Assembly (NCBI RefSeq): GCF_042660675.1
Contig: NZ_JBHSUL010000002.1
Coordinates: 180,676-244,675, forward strand
Source: Marinilactibacillus sp042660675
Lineage (GTDB): Bacteria > Bacillota > Bacilli > Lactobacillales > Carnobacteriaceae_A
Length of the DNA stretch: 64,000 nt
Direction: 5' to 3'
Part shown: positions 9,532 to 18,107 of the stretch, one piece after another
Numbering within the stretch: position 1 is the stretch's first letter
How the letters are laid out: each line of letters begins with the position of its first letter
Notes under the pieces: model-generated
The model's input: only the letters and a program-made list of their open reading frames with translations
Told to the model about the DNA's origin: nothing
The model's database searches: none
Program-made: the position numbers and the translations under genes

Positions 9532-11028
9532 ATGACGTGGGAAATTAAAAAAGAAGCAGAACAAACAAGCTATCAGGCCGTCCATACCTTTGACGTGCCA
9601 GCACAGATAGAACAAATCAAGGTTCAGTATAAATTAAAGCAAGTTTCCTGGTTAAGATTTTTAGTGTTCGACGATAAAGGTATTCTGCGCGCCCAAAAAA
9701 GTGGTATTGCCTCGACCGGATCGGTTAGTATACTGGACACAGACATCGTTCAGCGAACAGATATCGAAGAAATCAAAAATCTTTCTTTTCAAAAAGGGGA
9801 CTTGAACACTTTGCCGGGCACCATTCACAAAGGTCAATGGCGAATTGAATATAAACTCAATATTTCAGACAAGCAAGAAACAGAAGCGATTCTTGGAGAA
9901 ATAGACATTGAATATCTTACGGGTGGACAAGCAGGTACAGTACCAAACCACCGTCCTTATGAAGTAAGTTGGAAAAAAGAAGGGTCTAGCATCTTTGAAT
10001 TGGATGAAGCAGTCTTGGAACGAACGCTGGAAACAACAGCCAGATGGTACAAAGGAGACTTCCATACACATACGGTATTTTCAGATGGAAAAATGACACG
10101 TGAACAGAATATGGAACAAGCCGTTAAACAAGATCTCGACTTTTTTGTGGCAACGGATCATGATTTGATGCCGACTTCATGGCCGCTTTCTTTTAATTGT
10201 CTAGTCTTGCCGGGAGTTGAAGTCACTTCTGATTTAGGTCATTACAATCGCTTGTTTGGATTGACACATCCTTTCCAGAATAAAGGGTACCAGGTATTGG
10301 ACAAAGAAACAGAACTTGTTTCGTCATTCAACAAACAGATAGAAGAGCAACATCTCAATTCGGTTAATCATCCTTTTTTAACACAGTGGAAATGGTTAGC
10401 TGAAACACTGCCAATATCAAAGATGGACAGTCTGGAAATCTGGAATGATCCAACATACAAAGATAATATCGAAGCAACAGAGATGGCTCTGAAGACTTGG
10501 GATAGATTACTTGAAGACGGACACAAAATCACTGGAATCGGAGGGTCAGATTCTCATCTGTTGCCAGTGGAAAAATATCCGGATAGTAGTCTACCATCCC
10601 TTATTGGGGATCCTGCCACTTATGTTTGGTCTGAAGCCTTGAATGGAAAAGCATTGAAAGCTGGTGTTGCTGCAGGGAAGGTATTTGTCAGTCGTTTTGG
10701 CTACGAGATTGACTTAACCGTTAATGGTGGTACCATTGGAGATCACTTTTTAGATTGGGAGAAAGAAATATCCGCATCTTGCGTGGTTCAAACACCTACT
10801 GACGCCACAGGTATTCAAATCGAGTGGACAGTAGATGGTTCGGTTATCACTACGACGAGTCAAAAAGAGGATAGCCAAATCTTTACGCTGGAGCCAAATC
10901 AGTATCATTATATTCGTGTGACTGTACGCAGCTCAAAGGGAGAACTACTCGCCTTTTCAAATCCAGTATTCTTCGGTGAAAAAGAGCCGAAGCTACTGAC
11001 GTGGAAGGATGTAGTGGAATCTGTATGA
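9532..11028 (+). CDS. PHP-domain metallohydrolase with N-terminal beta domain (CehA/McbA family)
   Basis: Predicted to hydrolyse the imported compound in the cytoplasm; no signal peptide is seen. It has 498 residues. Residues 1-165 form a beta-rich domain, then the PHP catalytic domain shows FHTHTVFSDG (H178, H180), ATDHD, PGVEVTS, NHPF and GGSDSH, the expected metal ligands. A C-terminal beta domain follows. AAGGAG of the preceding stop region serves as RBS. The gene lies three bases after the binding-protein gene and overlaps the HAD gene by four bases, so it is an integral part of the transport operon. CehA/McbA relatives cleave carbamates or phosphoesters; which applies here is unknown. 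Confidence 0.85.
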   Translation: MTWEIKKEAEQTSYQAVHTFDVPAQIEQIKVQYKLKQVSWLRFLVFDDKGILRAQKSGIASTGSVSILDTDIVQRTDIEEIKNLSFQKGDLNTLPGTIHKGQWRIEYKLNISDKQETEAILGEIDIEYLTGGQAGTVPNHRPYEVSWKKEGSSIFELDEAVLERTLETTARWYKGDFHTHTVFSDGKMTREQNMEQAVKQDLDFFVATDHDLMPTSWPLSFNCLVLPGVEVTSDLGHYNRLFGLTHPFQNKGYQVLDKETELVSSFNKQIEEQHLNSVNHPFLTQWKWLAETLPISKMDSLEIWNDPTYKDNIEATEMALKTWDRLLEDGHKITGIGGSDSHLLPVEKYPDSSLPSLIGDPATYVWSEALNGKALKAGVAAGKVFVSRFGYEIDLTVNGGTIGDHFLDWEKEISASCVVQTPTDATGIQIEWTVDGSVITTTSQKEDSQIFTLEPNQYHYIRVTVRSSKGELLAFSNPVFFGEKEPKLLTWKDVVESV

Positions 11029-11732
11029 TTAAAGGAATTCTGTTTGATAAGGATGGTACTTTAGTAGAGTTCAGTGAGACATGGGAACTAGGAACAATTG
11101 ATTTTTTGAAAAATGCTTTTGAACTTGATGAGCAAGCTAGTGACCGAACATTAAAGCAAATCGGTTTTGTCAATGGAGAGCTCGTTCCTAATAGTCCGAT
11201 TGCTAGCGGAACATCGATTGATATCGCTGAAGTCATATCACTAGAGAACAAGATGGATCAAGAAGATATTTTAAAACAGTTGCGTGAGCATTACCACAAA
11301 TGGACGATTGCGCACCCAGAAGCACTAATTCCGCTGACAAATTTAAAAGCCCTTTTTCAAGAATTGAAATCGGCAGGCATCAAAATAGGAATTGCTACGG
11401 CAGATGACTTGGATGTAACAGAGTGGACGGCACAGTATCTTGGCGTGAGAGAGGATATCGACTTTTTAGGGACAAGTGAACAGTTCCGAGCGAAACCGGA
11501 TGTTGAGATGCTAGATGCATTCTGTATGAGTACGGGATTGAAAAAAAACGAAGTGATTCATATCGGTGATTCAGTAGCGGATATGGAATTTTCCAAACAT
11601 TGTTATGCAGGAATCGCGGTTTTATCAGGAGCGGGGACACGAGCAGAGCTTTCGGAGTATACAGATTATATCGTGGATTCGCTAGATGATTTGATTCCTC
11701 TGTTACGAGAGACATTTAAAATGGGTCGTTAA
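11025..11732 (+). CDS. HAD-family hydrolase (phosphoglycolate phosphatase-like)
   Basis: Likely phosphatase acting on the product of the upstream PHP hydrolase. It has 235 residues with a cap domain. HAD motifs: LFDKDGTL (nucleophile and acid Asp), GIATADD (motif II Thr), AKPD (motif III Lys) and HIGDSVADM (motif IV). An in-frame GTG at 11001 lies inside the previous gene; the ATG at 11025 is preferred because it forms an ATGA overlap with the upstream stop and begins directly at the fold. Last gene of the operon, followed by a terminator. Confidence 0.87.
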   Translation: MIKGILFDKDGTLVEFSETWELGTIDFLKNAFELDEQASDRTLKQIGFVNGELVPNSPIASGTSIDIAEVISLENKMDQEDILKQLREHYHKWTIAHPEALIPLTNLKALFQELKSAGIKIGIATADDLDVTEWTAQYLGVREDIDFLGTSEQFRAKPDVEMLDAFCMSTGLKKNEVIHIGDSVADMEFSKHCYAGIAVLSGAGTRAELSEYTDYIVDSLDDLIPLLRETFKMGR

Positions 11733-11737
11733 AAGAT

Positions 11738-11780
11738 AATCTACAGTTAATGAGTGAGAACTCTTAGCTGTAGATTTTTT
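11738..11780 (+). terminator. Intrinsic terminator of ABC-PHP-HAD operon
   Basis: Stem AATCTACAG with CTGTAGATT, extended by a second helix inside, ending in a seven-T run, six bases after the HAD stop codon. Confidence 0.88.
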
Positions 11781-11901
11781 TGTGAAAGATGATTGAAATA
11801 ATAGATGTAAAGGTATACAGTAGACTTACCTAGTTAGATTAAGAATGTGCAAATAGTCTAGCGTTCATTAATGATTCAATTTAAGGATGGAGTGAGCTTA
11901 A

Positions 11902-12120
11902 ATGTTTGGAAAAGACAAAAATATTGCAGAGAATACAACTGAAAAACGATTTGTTGTGAAAACGACTGAAGCAGTCGATGATCTAGGACAATATTCTATT
12001 GTCGTCGATCAAGTAACCGGCGTACATTATTTACAAACATGGGTAGGGGCTGGGAGTAGTATAACGCCTTTATTGGATGCACAAGGTAGAGTTGTGATAG
12101 AGCACCATCCGAACAACTAA
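11902..12120 (+). CDS. DUF6440 family small protein
   Basis: A 72-residue cytoplasmic protein. The pattern of a short basic N terminus, then IVVDQVTGVHYLQ and a terminal TPLLDAQGRVV, matches the DUF6440 family, whose members are sometimes mislabelled as xylosidase. AAGGATGGAG lies upstream. It stands between two terminated operons and may be cotranscribed with the methyltransferase 37 bases downstream. The function is not known. Confidence 0.75.
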   Translation: MFGKDKNIAENTTEKRFVVKTTEAVDDLGQYSIVVDQVTGVHYLQTWVGAGSSITPLLDAQGRVVIEHHPNN

Positions 12121-12157
12121 AAAAGGTAAAGATTTTTGAAACATAGGGGGAAATGAT

Positions 12158-12784
12158 TTGTTAGATAGCACAGGCTTTGATTTGTGGGCAGAAGAATATG
12201 ATAAAACAGTAGAAGTAACGGAAGAAAATAATGCGTATCCATTCGCTGGGTATAAAAGTGTCTTGAACAGTATTTATAACGAGATCATGAAGCGTCCAAA
12301 TTCGAAAGTATTGGATATAGGATTTGGTACAGGTACGTTGACGGAAAAGTTATACGAAAAAGGTTATGAAATAAGCGGAATTGATTTTTCAGCTAAAATG
12401 ATGGCTATAGCAAAAGAGAAAATGCCCTCAGCCAACCTAATGGAATGGGATATTTCTAATGGATTACCTGAACAGGTCACGACAAATCAGTATGACTTTA
12501 TCGTGAGTACATATGCACTACATCATTTATCTGATAAAGATAAAGTGACCTTTATTAAAAAGTTGATCAGTACACTGAAAGATGAAGGTGAACTGTTTAT
12601 TGGAGACGTCGCTTATCAGACAAGAGAAGCGTTAAATGCGTCTAGGCAAATTTACCAGAGTTCTTGGGATGAGGATGAATTTTACCTAGTTGCTGACGAA
12701 ATCACAAAAGCTTTGAAAGGTCTGGCTAATTGTAGTTTTTACGCTAAATCCCATTGTGCTGGAGTATTCGTTATCACAAAATGA
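12158..12784 (+). CDS. Class I SAM-dependent methyltransferase
   Basis: A 208-residue cytoplasmic methyltransferase. The SAM-binding glycine motif is VLDIGFGTGTL (near residues 50-60), the acidic ribose-contacting residue follows in GIDFS, and motif post-I/II is seen as YDFIVSTYALHHL. The start is TTG at 12158, with GGGGG seven bases upstream; no better ATG exists. The N terminus (FDLWAEEYDKTV) is typical of UbiE/YrrT-like small-molecule methyltransferases. The substrate is unknown. Confidence 0.83.
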   Translation: MLDSTGFDLWAEEYDKTVEVTEENNAYPFAGYKSVLNSIYNEIMKRPNSKVLDIGFGTGTLTEKLYEKGYEISGIDFSAKMMAIAKEKMPSANLMEWDISNGLPEQVTTNQYDFIVSTYALHHLSDKDKVTFIKKLISTLKDEGELFIGDVAYQTREALNASRQIYQSSWDEDEFYLVADEITKALKGLANCSFYAKSHCAGVFVITK

Positions 12785-12885
12785 CGGGTTTATAATAAGT
12801 ATAAGCATATTTTACAGAGGATCTTCGTTTAAGGAAGTAAAGGTATCAAATACAACTAACGTTTATAAAAAATAGGAGGGATAAG

Positions 12886-14001
12886 ATGACAGTAGAAAGC
12901 AAAAAAACATACGATGCACCAACAGAAATTAAAGCGTTAGACATTGTGAACGTGTATGATTTGGAGGAAGAGGCTAGAGCAGTCATACCAAAAGGCGGTT
13001 ACGGCTATATTTCTGGTGGTTCTGGAGATGAGTACACAAAGAAACAAAACGTAGAATCTTTTAACCATAAAGGCATTTTGCCCCGTGTACTTGCAGATGT
13101 AGAGAATCCGGATTTGAGAACGACCATCTTAGGACACAAAATCAAAGCGCCGTTTATTATGGCACCAATCGCAGCTCATGGATTAGCACACGAAACAAAA
13201 GAAGCGGGAACAGCCAAGGGAGTCGCAGAGTTTGGCACCATCATGTCGATCAGTGCTTATTCAGGAGCAACTTTCGAAGAAATCGAAAAAGGGTTAAACG
13301 GTGCGCCGCGCTGGTTCCAGCTGTATATGAGTAAAGATGATGAACTGAACAAACTGATTGTAGATGAAGCGAAAAAAGACGGTGCTACGGCGATTATTCT
13401 TACTGCGGATGCGACTTTAAGTGGAAACCGCGAAACCGACATCCGAAATCAATTTGTTTATCCATTCGGTATGCCGATCGTTTCTCGTTATTTAACGGGT
13501 AGTGGAGAAAACATGTCTTTGAATAATATTTACGCACAATCCAAGCAGAAAATCAGCCCTAGAGATGTGGAGTTTTTAGCGAGTTACTCTGAATTACCTA
13601 TAATCGTAAAAGGTGTTCAAACGCCAGAAGATGCTTTGATTGCCATTCGAGCAGGTGCTTCAGGTATCTGGGTATCCAATCACGGAGGCCGTCAGTTAGA
13701 CGGTGCACCGGGTTCATTCGATACGCTTGAAGGGATTGCTAAAGCTATTGGAGGAGAAGTTCCAGTGATTTTTGACAGTGGGATTCGCCGCGGAGAGCAT
13801 ATTTTTAAAGCGATAGCTAGTGGAGCGGATATCGTAGCCCTGGGACGTCCAATGCTTTATGGATTAGCACTTGGGGGATGGAAAGGTGTCCGTTCTGTGC
13901 TGGAATACTTTGAGACAGACTTGAAACGTGTCATGCAGCTGGCAGGAACGCAGACTGTAGAAGATATTAAAAAAGCTAAATTATTCGGTAATATTCAATA
14001 A
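12886..14001 (+). CDS. lctO: L-lactate oxidase (FMN-dependent alpha-hydroxy-acid oxidase)
   Basis: Oxidises L-lactate with oxygen to pyruvate and hydrogen peroxide. It is 371 residues, close to the 374 of the Aerococcus viridans enzyme, with extended stretches that I recognise as near-identical (APFIMAPIAAHGLAH, MSLNNIY, QKISPRD). Active-site and FMN residues: GYISGGSGDE at the N terminus, LYMSKDD region Tyr, TADATLSGNR, KGVQTPED Lys, the catalytic His/Arg in SNHGGRQLDG, and DSGIRRG and GRP for phosphate binding. AGGAGGG precedes the ATG. It is monocistronic between the methyltransferase gene and a bidirectional terminator. It implies aerobic lactate use and peroxide production. Confidence 0.93.
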   Translation: MTVESKKTYDAPTEIKALDIVNVYDLEEEARAVIPKGGYGYISGGSGDEYTKKQNVESFNHKGILPRVLADVENPDLRTTILGHKIKAPFIMAPIAAHGLAHETKEAGTAKGVAEFGTIMSISAYSGATFEEIEKGLNGAPRWFQLYMSKDDELNKLIVDEAKKDGATAIILTADATLSGNRETDIRNQFVYPFGMPIVSRYLTGSGENMSLNNIYAQSKQKISPRDVEFLASYSELPIIVKGVQTPEDALIAIRAGASGIWVSNHGGRQLDGAPGSFDTLEGIAKAIGGEVPVIFDSGIRRGEHIFKAIASGADIVALGRPMLYGLALGGWKGVRSVLEYFETDLKRVMQLAGTQTVEDIKKAKLFGNIQ

Positions 14002-14013
14002 AAAAATCTATAT

Positions 14014-14069
14014 AAAACCAGACTAGCGAATCCATCTTAGAAGGAATGGGTTTCGTGAGTCTGGTTTTT
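14014..14069. terminator. Bidirectional terminator between lctO and RpiR gene
   Basis: A long hairpin with outer arms AAACCAGACT and AGTCTGGTTT, and T-rich ends on both strands, lies between two convergent genes. Confidence 0.85.
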
Positions 14070-14080
14070 AATGTACTGTT

Positions 14081-14941
14081 TTAAGAGTCAAATCGATCAT
14101 CTAAAAGTAAGGTTTCCGATTCAATCCGCTTTGTATGATTCTTTTCATAGTTTGCGACAAAAATACAACCATAGAGAGTATTTAAAATAAAATCGATCGC
14201 GGCTTGAGATGAAAAGGTTGAGAGTTTCACAGAAGTGCTTTCGCTTTTAGCAACAGGAAGAAGCAAATCAGCTAGACGAGCGATATGAGAATCTGGATTT
14301 GCAGAAATCACTAAAATCTTGGCCTTATTCTTTTTCAGTATGTTGGTGATAAAGTAATTGTTTTTGCTTTCCCCGCTGTAAGAGAGAATCAAAGCACAAT
14401 CTTCTTTGCCAAAATTAGCCGCCAGGTGACGATTTTCTCCAGGGATTACAGAGAGTTGAACAGGCATATCAATCTTCATTAGTTTATTTTGAAAATTCAA
14501 AGCAGGAAGATACGTATCGCCATAAGCAAAAATACCAATCCGTTTAGCGTTCAGTAAAAGATCAACGGCTTTCCCCATACGCTCATTTGAGGTAATGGCA
14601 TGTGTCTGATGTAGAGATTCTGTTAGTAATTCTAAAATCTTTTTTTGAATTTCTGGATAAGTATCATCTTCCGTAAAAGGAAAATCCGGATTTACGTTGG
14701 TGATCTCATTGTATTCTTTTTGCAGTTCCGCAGACCATTTAATTTTAAAATCCTTGTATCCCTTGAGCCCGATTTTACGGCAAAAGCGAACAATAGTAGA
14801 GGTGGAAGTAAAAGTCTGTTGGGCTAAGGTTTGTATAGAAAATTCCAAGACACTCTCGCGATGGTTCAAAATATAATCTGCCAGAGTTTTTTCTGAATTA
14901 TTGAATTCTTTTTGTTCTTGAAGTGCAGTTGAAATCAGCAT
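14081..14941 (-). CDS. MurR/RpiR-family transcriptional regulator
   Basis: DNA-binding regulator of 286 residues. The N-terminal RpiR helix-turn-helix includes TLAQQTFTSTSTIVRFCRKI (about residues 38-57) and the GLKGYKDFK extension. The C-terminal SIS domain (about 105-240) binds phosphosugars, with IFAYGDT and LILSYSGESKN visible. GGAGG lies six bases before the ATG. It is divergent from the Gfo/Idh/MocA gene at 15137, its most likely target. The effector is unknown. Confidence 0.87.
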   Translation of the reverse strand: MLISTALQEQKEFNNSEKTLADYILNHRESVLEFSIQTLAQQTFTSTSTIVRFCRKIGLKGYKDFKIKWSAELQKEYNEITNVNPDFPFTEDDTYPEIQKKILELLTESLHQTHAITSNERMGKAVDLLLNAKRIGIFAYGDTYLPALNFQNKLMKIDMPVQLSVIPGENRHLAANFGKEDCALILSYSGESKNNYFITNILKKNKAKILVISANPDSHIARLADLLLPVAKSESTSVKLSTFSSQAAIDFILNTLYGCIFVANYEKNHTKRIESETLLLDDRFDS

Positions 14942-15136
14942 AGTCGTCCTCCTCTTTATATTCTGATTGAGTTAGCTTTTTTTGTCAATCTAGACTGAAT
15001 GAAAAAATATTCCTGAAAAACTCATTTCAAATGGACCGAGCTTGAATAAAGTACCTATTCCGTGACTTCCATTTACTTCTTTTTTTGGAAATGGTTAAAT
15101 GAGAATAAAAGAGCTCACTATATAGGAGGAAAGCTT

Positions 15137-16165
15137 ATGCTTACAATCGCTTATATTGGAAATGGTAAAAGTACCAATCGATATCATATTCCATTTTCTA
15201 GTAAAATTGAAGATATTAACATCAAGAAAATTTTATCCCGTAAAGATCAGTCTCCTTGGGAGGCTATACCCGGTGTAGAGTATGTAAAAGATATCCAGAA
15301 CATCTGGACTGATCCAGAAATTCAACTGGTTGTCATCTCTACACCACCGCAAAGTCATTATACATTAGCGAAAGAAGCACTGAACAACGGGAAAAATGTG
15401 TTAGTCGAAAAGCCGTTCTCAGAAACTTCTGAACAAGCAAGAGAACTATTTGCCTTGGCAAAAGAAAAAGATTTATTTATACAATGCTATCAAAATCGCC
15501 GATTTGATTCAGACTTTTTAACGGTTCAAAAAATCATTGAGAGTGGCGTATTAGGAGAAGTGTTTGAATTGGATATGCACTTTGACTATTTCCGTCCAGA
15601 AGTGCCAGAAGCCAGTACTTCTTTTAATGTTTTAGATAGCTTTATGTATACGCATGCCTGTCACACAGTGGATCAAGTGTTGTCTTATTTTGGCAATCCA
15701 AGAAAAATCAATTACGATGTCCGTCAACTTTTAGGAGCTGACCGAATGAATGACTACTTTGATTTAGATTTCCATTATGAAAAGAACTTGAAGGTCTCTG
15801 TGAAATCCAGTTATTTCAGAATGAAAGAACGTCCAAGTTTTGTGGTTTACGGGACTAAAGGGACTTTCGTGAAAGAAACAAAAGACCGTCAAGAAGAGCA
15901 TTTAAAATTGTTTTACATGCCTGAACAGGATGACTTTGGTGTCGATCAACCAGAACATTATGGAACACTGTATTACACAGACGATGAAGGCCAATACCAC
16001 GAAGAAAAAGTGGTTTCGGAAGTAGGAGACTACAGCCGGATCTATCAAGGTGTTTACGAAACACTGATCAATGGAAAAGAGAAAATCGTGAAAGATGAAG
16101 AAACGATTCGTCAGATAGAGATTTTAGAAGAAGGCATCAAGCAAATGCTGGATAATAACCGTTAA
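15137..16165 (+). CDS. Gfo/Idh/MocA-family NAD(P)-dependent oxidoreductase
   Basis: A 342-residue sugar or polyol dehydrogenase. The Rossmann segment AYIGNGKSTNRYHIP lies at the N terminus, VISTPPQSHY near residue 72 and VEKPFSET near 95; the EKP lysine is the family's catalytic lysine. The substrate domain follows from about 125. It resembles E. coli YhhX in its GxGKSxxRYHxP start. An upstream in-frame start at 15062 exists, but TAGGAGGA at 15123-15130 fits the ATG at 15137. It is divergent from the RpiR regulator, suggesting sugar-phosphate control. Confidence 0.86.
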   Translation: MLTIAYIGNGKSTNRYHIPFSSKIEDINIKKILSRKDQSPWEAIPGVEYVKDIQNIWTDPEIQLVVISTPPQSHYTLAKEALNNGKNVLVEKPFSETSEQARELFALAKEKDLFIQCYQNRRFDSDFLTVQKIIESGVLGEVFELDMHFDYFRPEVPEASTSFNVLDSFMYTHACHTVDQVLSYFGNPRKINYDVRQLLGADRMNDYFDLDFHYEKNLKVSVKSSYFRMKERPSFVVYGTKGTFVKETKDRQEEHLKLFYMPEQDDFGVDQPEHYGTLYYTDDEGQYHEEKVVSEVGDYSRIYQGVYETLINGKEKIVKDEETIRQIEILEEGIKQMLDNNR

Positions 16166-16202
16166 AATTCAAAAGAAAGCTATGAACGAAATTGCAAGCC
16201 TT

Positions 16203-16392
16203 AAACAGCCCTAAGAGATTCAATCCAATCTCTTAGGGCTGTTTGATCTATTAAGTTTCGTGAATTTTCAATCTTTCACGAGACTTAAAATACTTATAAC
16301 TCTAATTCCTGAAACACAACAACCAACAATGAAACGTTGCGTTATTTGTCTTTAAGTTTATCAAAAAAGAGAAACCTTGATTTCTCAAGGTT
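16203..16392. repeat. Stack of three hairpins in a 386-base gene-free gap
   Basis: The gap 16166-16551 holds a perfect 18-bp stem (16203-16220 with 16227-16244), a 13-bp stem with one mismatch (16251-16263 with 16276-16288) and a perfect 8-bp stem (16373-16380 with 16385-16392). The last is itself flanked by TAAGTTTAT and ATAAACTTA. None has a strong T run, so only the first is a plausible terminator. No gene was seen. A small RNA or a decayed miniature element is possible. Confidence 0.6.
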
Positions 16393-16497
16393 CTAGACGC
16401 AATAAACTTATAGAATGTTGCTTTTTTGAATTTAATCAATAAAAATCTAGTTAGAATATTGTTTTATATAATTCAAGTATCAAGTAACAATCTGAGC

Positions 16498-16525
16498 TTG
16501 AAATTAAACTATACTAACTTATAAT
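16498..16525 (+). promoter_or_regulatory. Promoter of ASCH gene
   Basis: TTGAAA (16498-16503) and TATAAT (16520-16525), spaced 16, followed by AAAGGGAG before the ATG at 16552. Confidence 0.7.
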
Positions 16526-16551
16526 TATAAATAGTAAAGGGAGCGATTTTT

Positions 16552-16992
16552 ATGAACGCAGAACAAATGTGGGAGAATTTTGTAAAGCAACAACCAGAAT
16601 ATAAGGATAGTCATTACAGTGCATGGTGCTATGGAACACTTGTTGATGAACTTGCGGAACTGACTGTGAAAAATATTAAAACGACTACAGCTTCTGCATA
16701 CGAGTTATACGCAGTAGATAACGATCCTATTCCGCAAGAGAATGAGTTTAATATTATATTGAACAGCAAAGATGAAGCTGTCTGCATAACGAAAACGACT
16801 AAGGTCTCGATTGTTCCATTCATGGAAGTTTCAGCGGATCATGCTTTTAAAGAAGGCGAAGGCGATAGATCATTAAAATTTTGGAGAGAAGAGCATACAA
16901 AATTATTTACACAATGGTATGAATAAGAGAATCTTAAGATCCATGAAAATATCCCCGTCGTTTGTGAAGAATTTGAAGTAGTTTACAAATAG
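16552..16992 (+). pseudogene. ASCH-domain protein interrupted by an in-frame TAA
   Basis: ASCH proteins are small RNA-binding-fold proteins of PUA-like shape, about 145 residues long in this subfamily. Here the open frame stops at TAA 16924-16926 after 124 residues, following SLKFWREEHTKLFTQWYE. The same frame then continues without a shift through the family's conserved ending IPVVCEEFEVVY to a TAG at 16990-16992, giving a full length of 146 codons. The N-terminal part is intact (AWCYGTLVDELAELTVKNIKT region, then EGEGDRSLKFW). A single point mutation explains the break. The shortened product would lack the last beta strand of the fold. It could also be a sequence error. Confidence 0.8.
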
Positions 16993-17113
16993 TCTCTTAT
17001 AGTCATAGTAAAGCGTATGAAAGTATATAAGCTCGTGTATCAAGTATTTCGTTCAATAACTACTTTTCTAAGGGGTCTTGAAGCGAAAAACACATTTTTT
17101 AAGGAGATATTTT

Positions 17114-17662
17114 ATGAAAAAGTACTTTGGGTTAAGCATTGATAAAAATTTTAATCTAGTGATTCCAGAATTAGGTATGGCAGACGAAGTGTTTAGTTTA
17201 ATCGATTCTGACAGGGATCATTTAAGAACTTTTTTAAGTTTTGTAGACAGCTCTGTTGATGTAACAAGTCAAATCGATTATTTCAAAATGAAAATGACTG
17301 GCGCAGCAAACGGAACAGATAAATTATTTTTCATAGCCATGGATAATGAAATTATTGGTTGTATTGATTTACATAGAGTGGATTTGAACACTGGAAAGGC
17401 TGAAATTGGATACTGGATCCATTCAAGTTATTCCGGTAGGGATGTTATTTCTAAAGCTGTTAAAAGATTATGTACCTATTCTTTCGAGGTGCTTGGACTA
17501 AATAAATTAATTATTTTTGCTGATACTAAGAATATCGCTAGCAATAAAGTTGCTTTAAAAACAGGGTTTAAGTTAGTTGGAGTTAAGCTACAAGATGTTT
17601 TTATGTATGATGAATACAGGGATATGAATGAGTATTATCTCTTGAAATCAGATTTTCTATAA
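17114..17662 (+). CDS. GNAT N-acetyltransferase (RimL-like)
   Basis: A 182-residue acetyltransferase that uses acetyl-CoA, of the ribosomal-protein-serine acetyltransferase type. The central strand and acetyl-CoA loop region show EIGYWIHSSYSGRDVISKAVKRL, followed by GLNKLIIFADTKNIASNKVALKTGFKLVG, typical of RimJ/RimL proteins. The in-frame upstream TTG is rejected because AAGGAGAT stands just before the ATG at 17114. It is monocistronic and ends at a strong hairpin. The actual acceptor is unknown. Confidence 0.85.
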   Translation: MKKYFGLSIDKNFNLVIPELGMADEVFSLIDSDRDHLRTFLSFVDSSVDVTSQIDYFKMKMTGAANGTDKLFFIAMDNEIIGCIDLHRVDLNTGKAEIGYWIHSSYSGRDVISKAVKRLCTYSFEVLGLNKLIIFADTKNIASNKVALKTGFKLVGVKLQDVFMYDEYRDMNEYYLLKSDFL

Positions 17663-17727
17663 TCACATAGCATACTTAAGTGTTTGCACAACCTTGCATA
17701 TCAAAGTTTATTTATCGAATCTTCCCT

Positions 17728-17775
17728 AAATATCAAAAAAGAATCCTACTTGAATAGGATTCTTTTTTGATATTT
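17728..17775 (+). terminator. Terminator with perfect 21-bp stem
   Basis: 17728-17748 pairs perfectly with 17755-17775 across a six-base loop. A six-T run lies within the descending arm and a TTTT just beyond. It probably works on both strands. Confidence 0.85.
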
Positions 17776-17843
17776 TAAAAGCTGATAATTTTTACGTAAA
17801 ATGATGACCTTATTGTTACAGAAAGAGCTTATAATAATACTAA

Positions 17844-18093
17844 GAAAGTGGAACAATAACTGGTGATCACTCTTCTAAACGTCTAAAAAGTAGAGCAAAG
17901 AGACAGCCCATTACTGTATACTGGTGATAGTTTATCTTCTAAAAAGTCAATATAAGATGGTAATCTTAACCAAAGAAAGTATTATGACAAGAATAGTAAA
18001 GCTGACAAAGATACTGACTACTTACATGATAGCCCCTATAAATTCCCATATAACCATACTTTTCTAAATGGTGATAAGACTAAACAAAAATAG
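17844..18093 (+). pseudogene. Decayed C-terminal remnant of a polymorphic toxin-like gene
   Basis: In the 445-base gap before 18108, two short open pieces without start codons remain. Piece one (17844-17927) reads SGTITGDHSSKRLKSRAKRQ and ends at TGA after TVYW. Piece two (17956-18093), one frame over and preceded by TAA, reads RKYYDKNSKADKDTDYLH, then FPYNHTF, and ends at TAG. The pattern RxYYDxNGxADxDxDYxH followed by P and H residues is one I associate with C-terminal domains of LXG and other polymorphic toxins. Several frame and stop lesions show it is dead. The intact gene 14 bases downstream looks like the matching immunity gene. Homology is from memory of the pattern, not a search. Confidence 0.5.
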
Positions 18094-18107
18094 AATGGAG
18101 AAAGATA

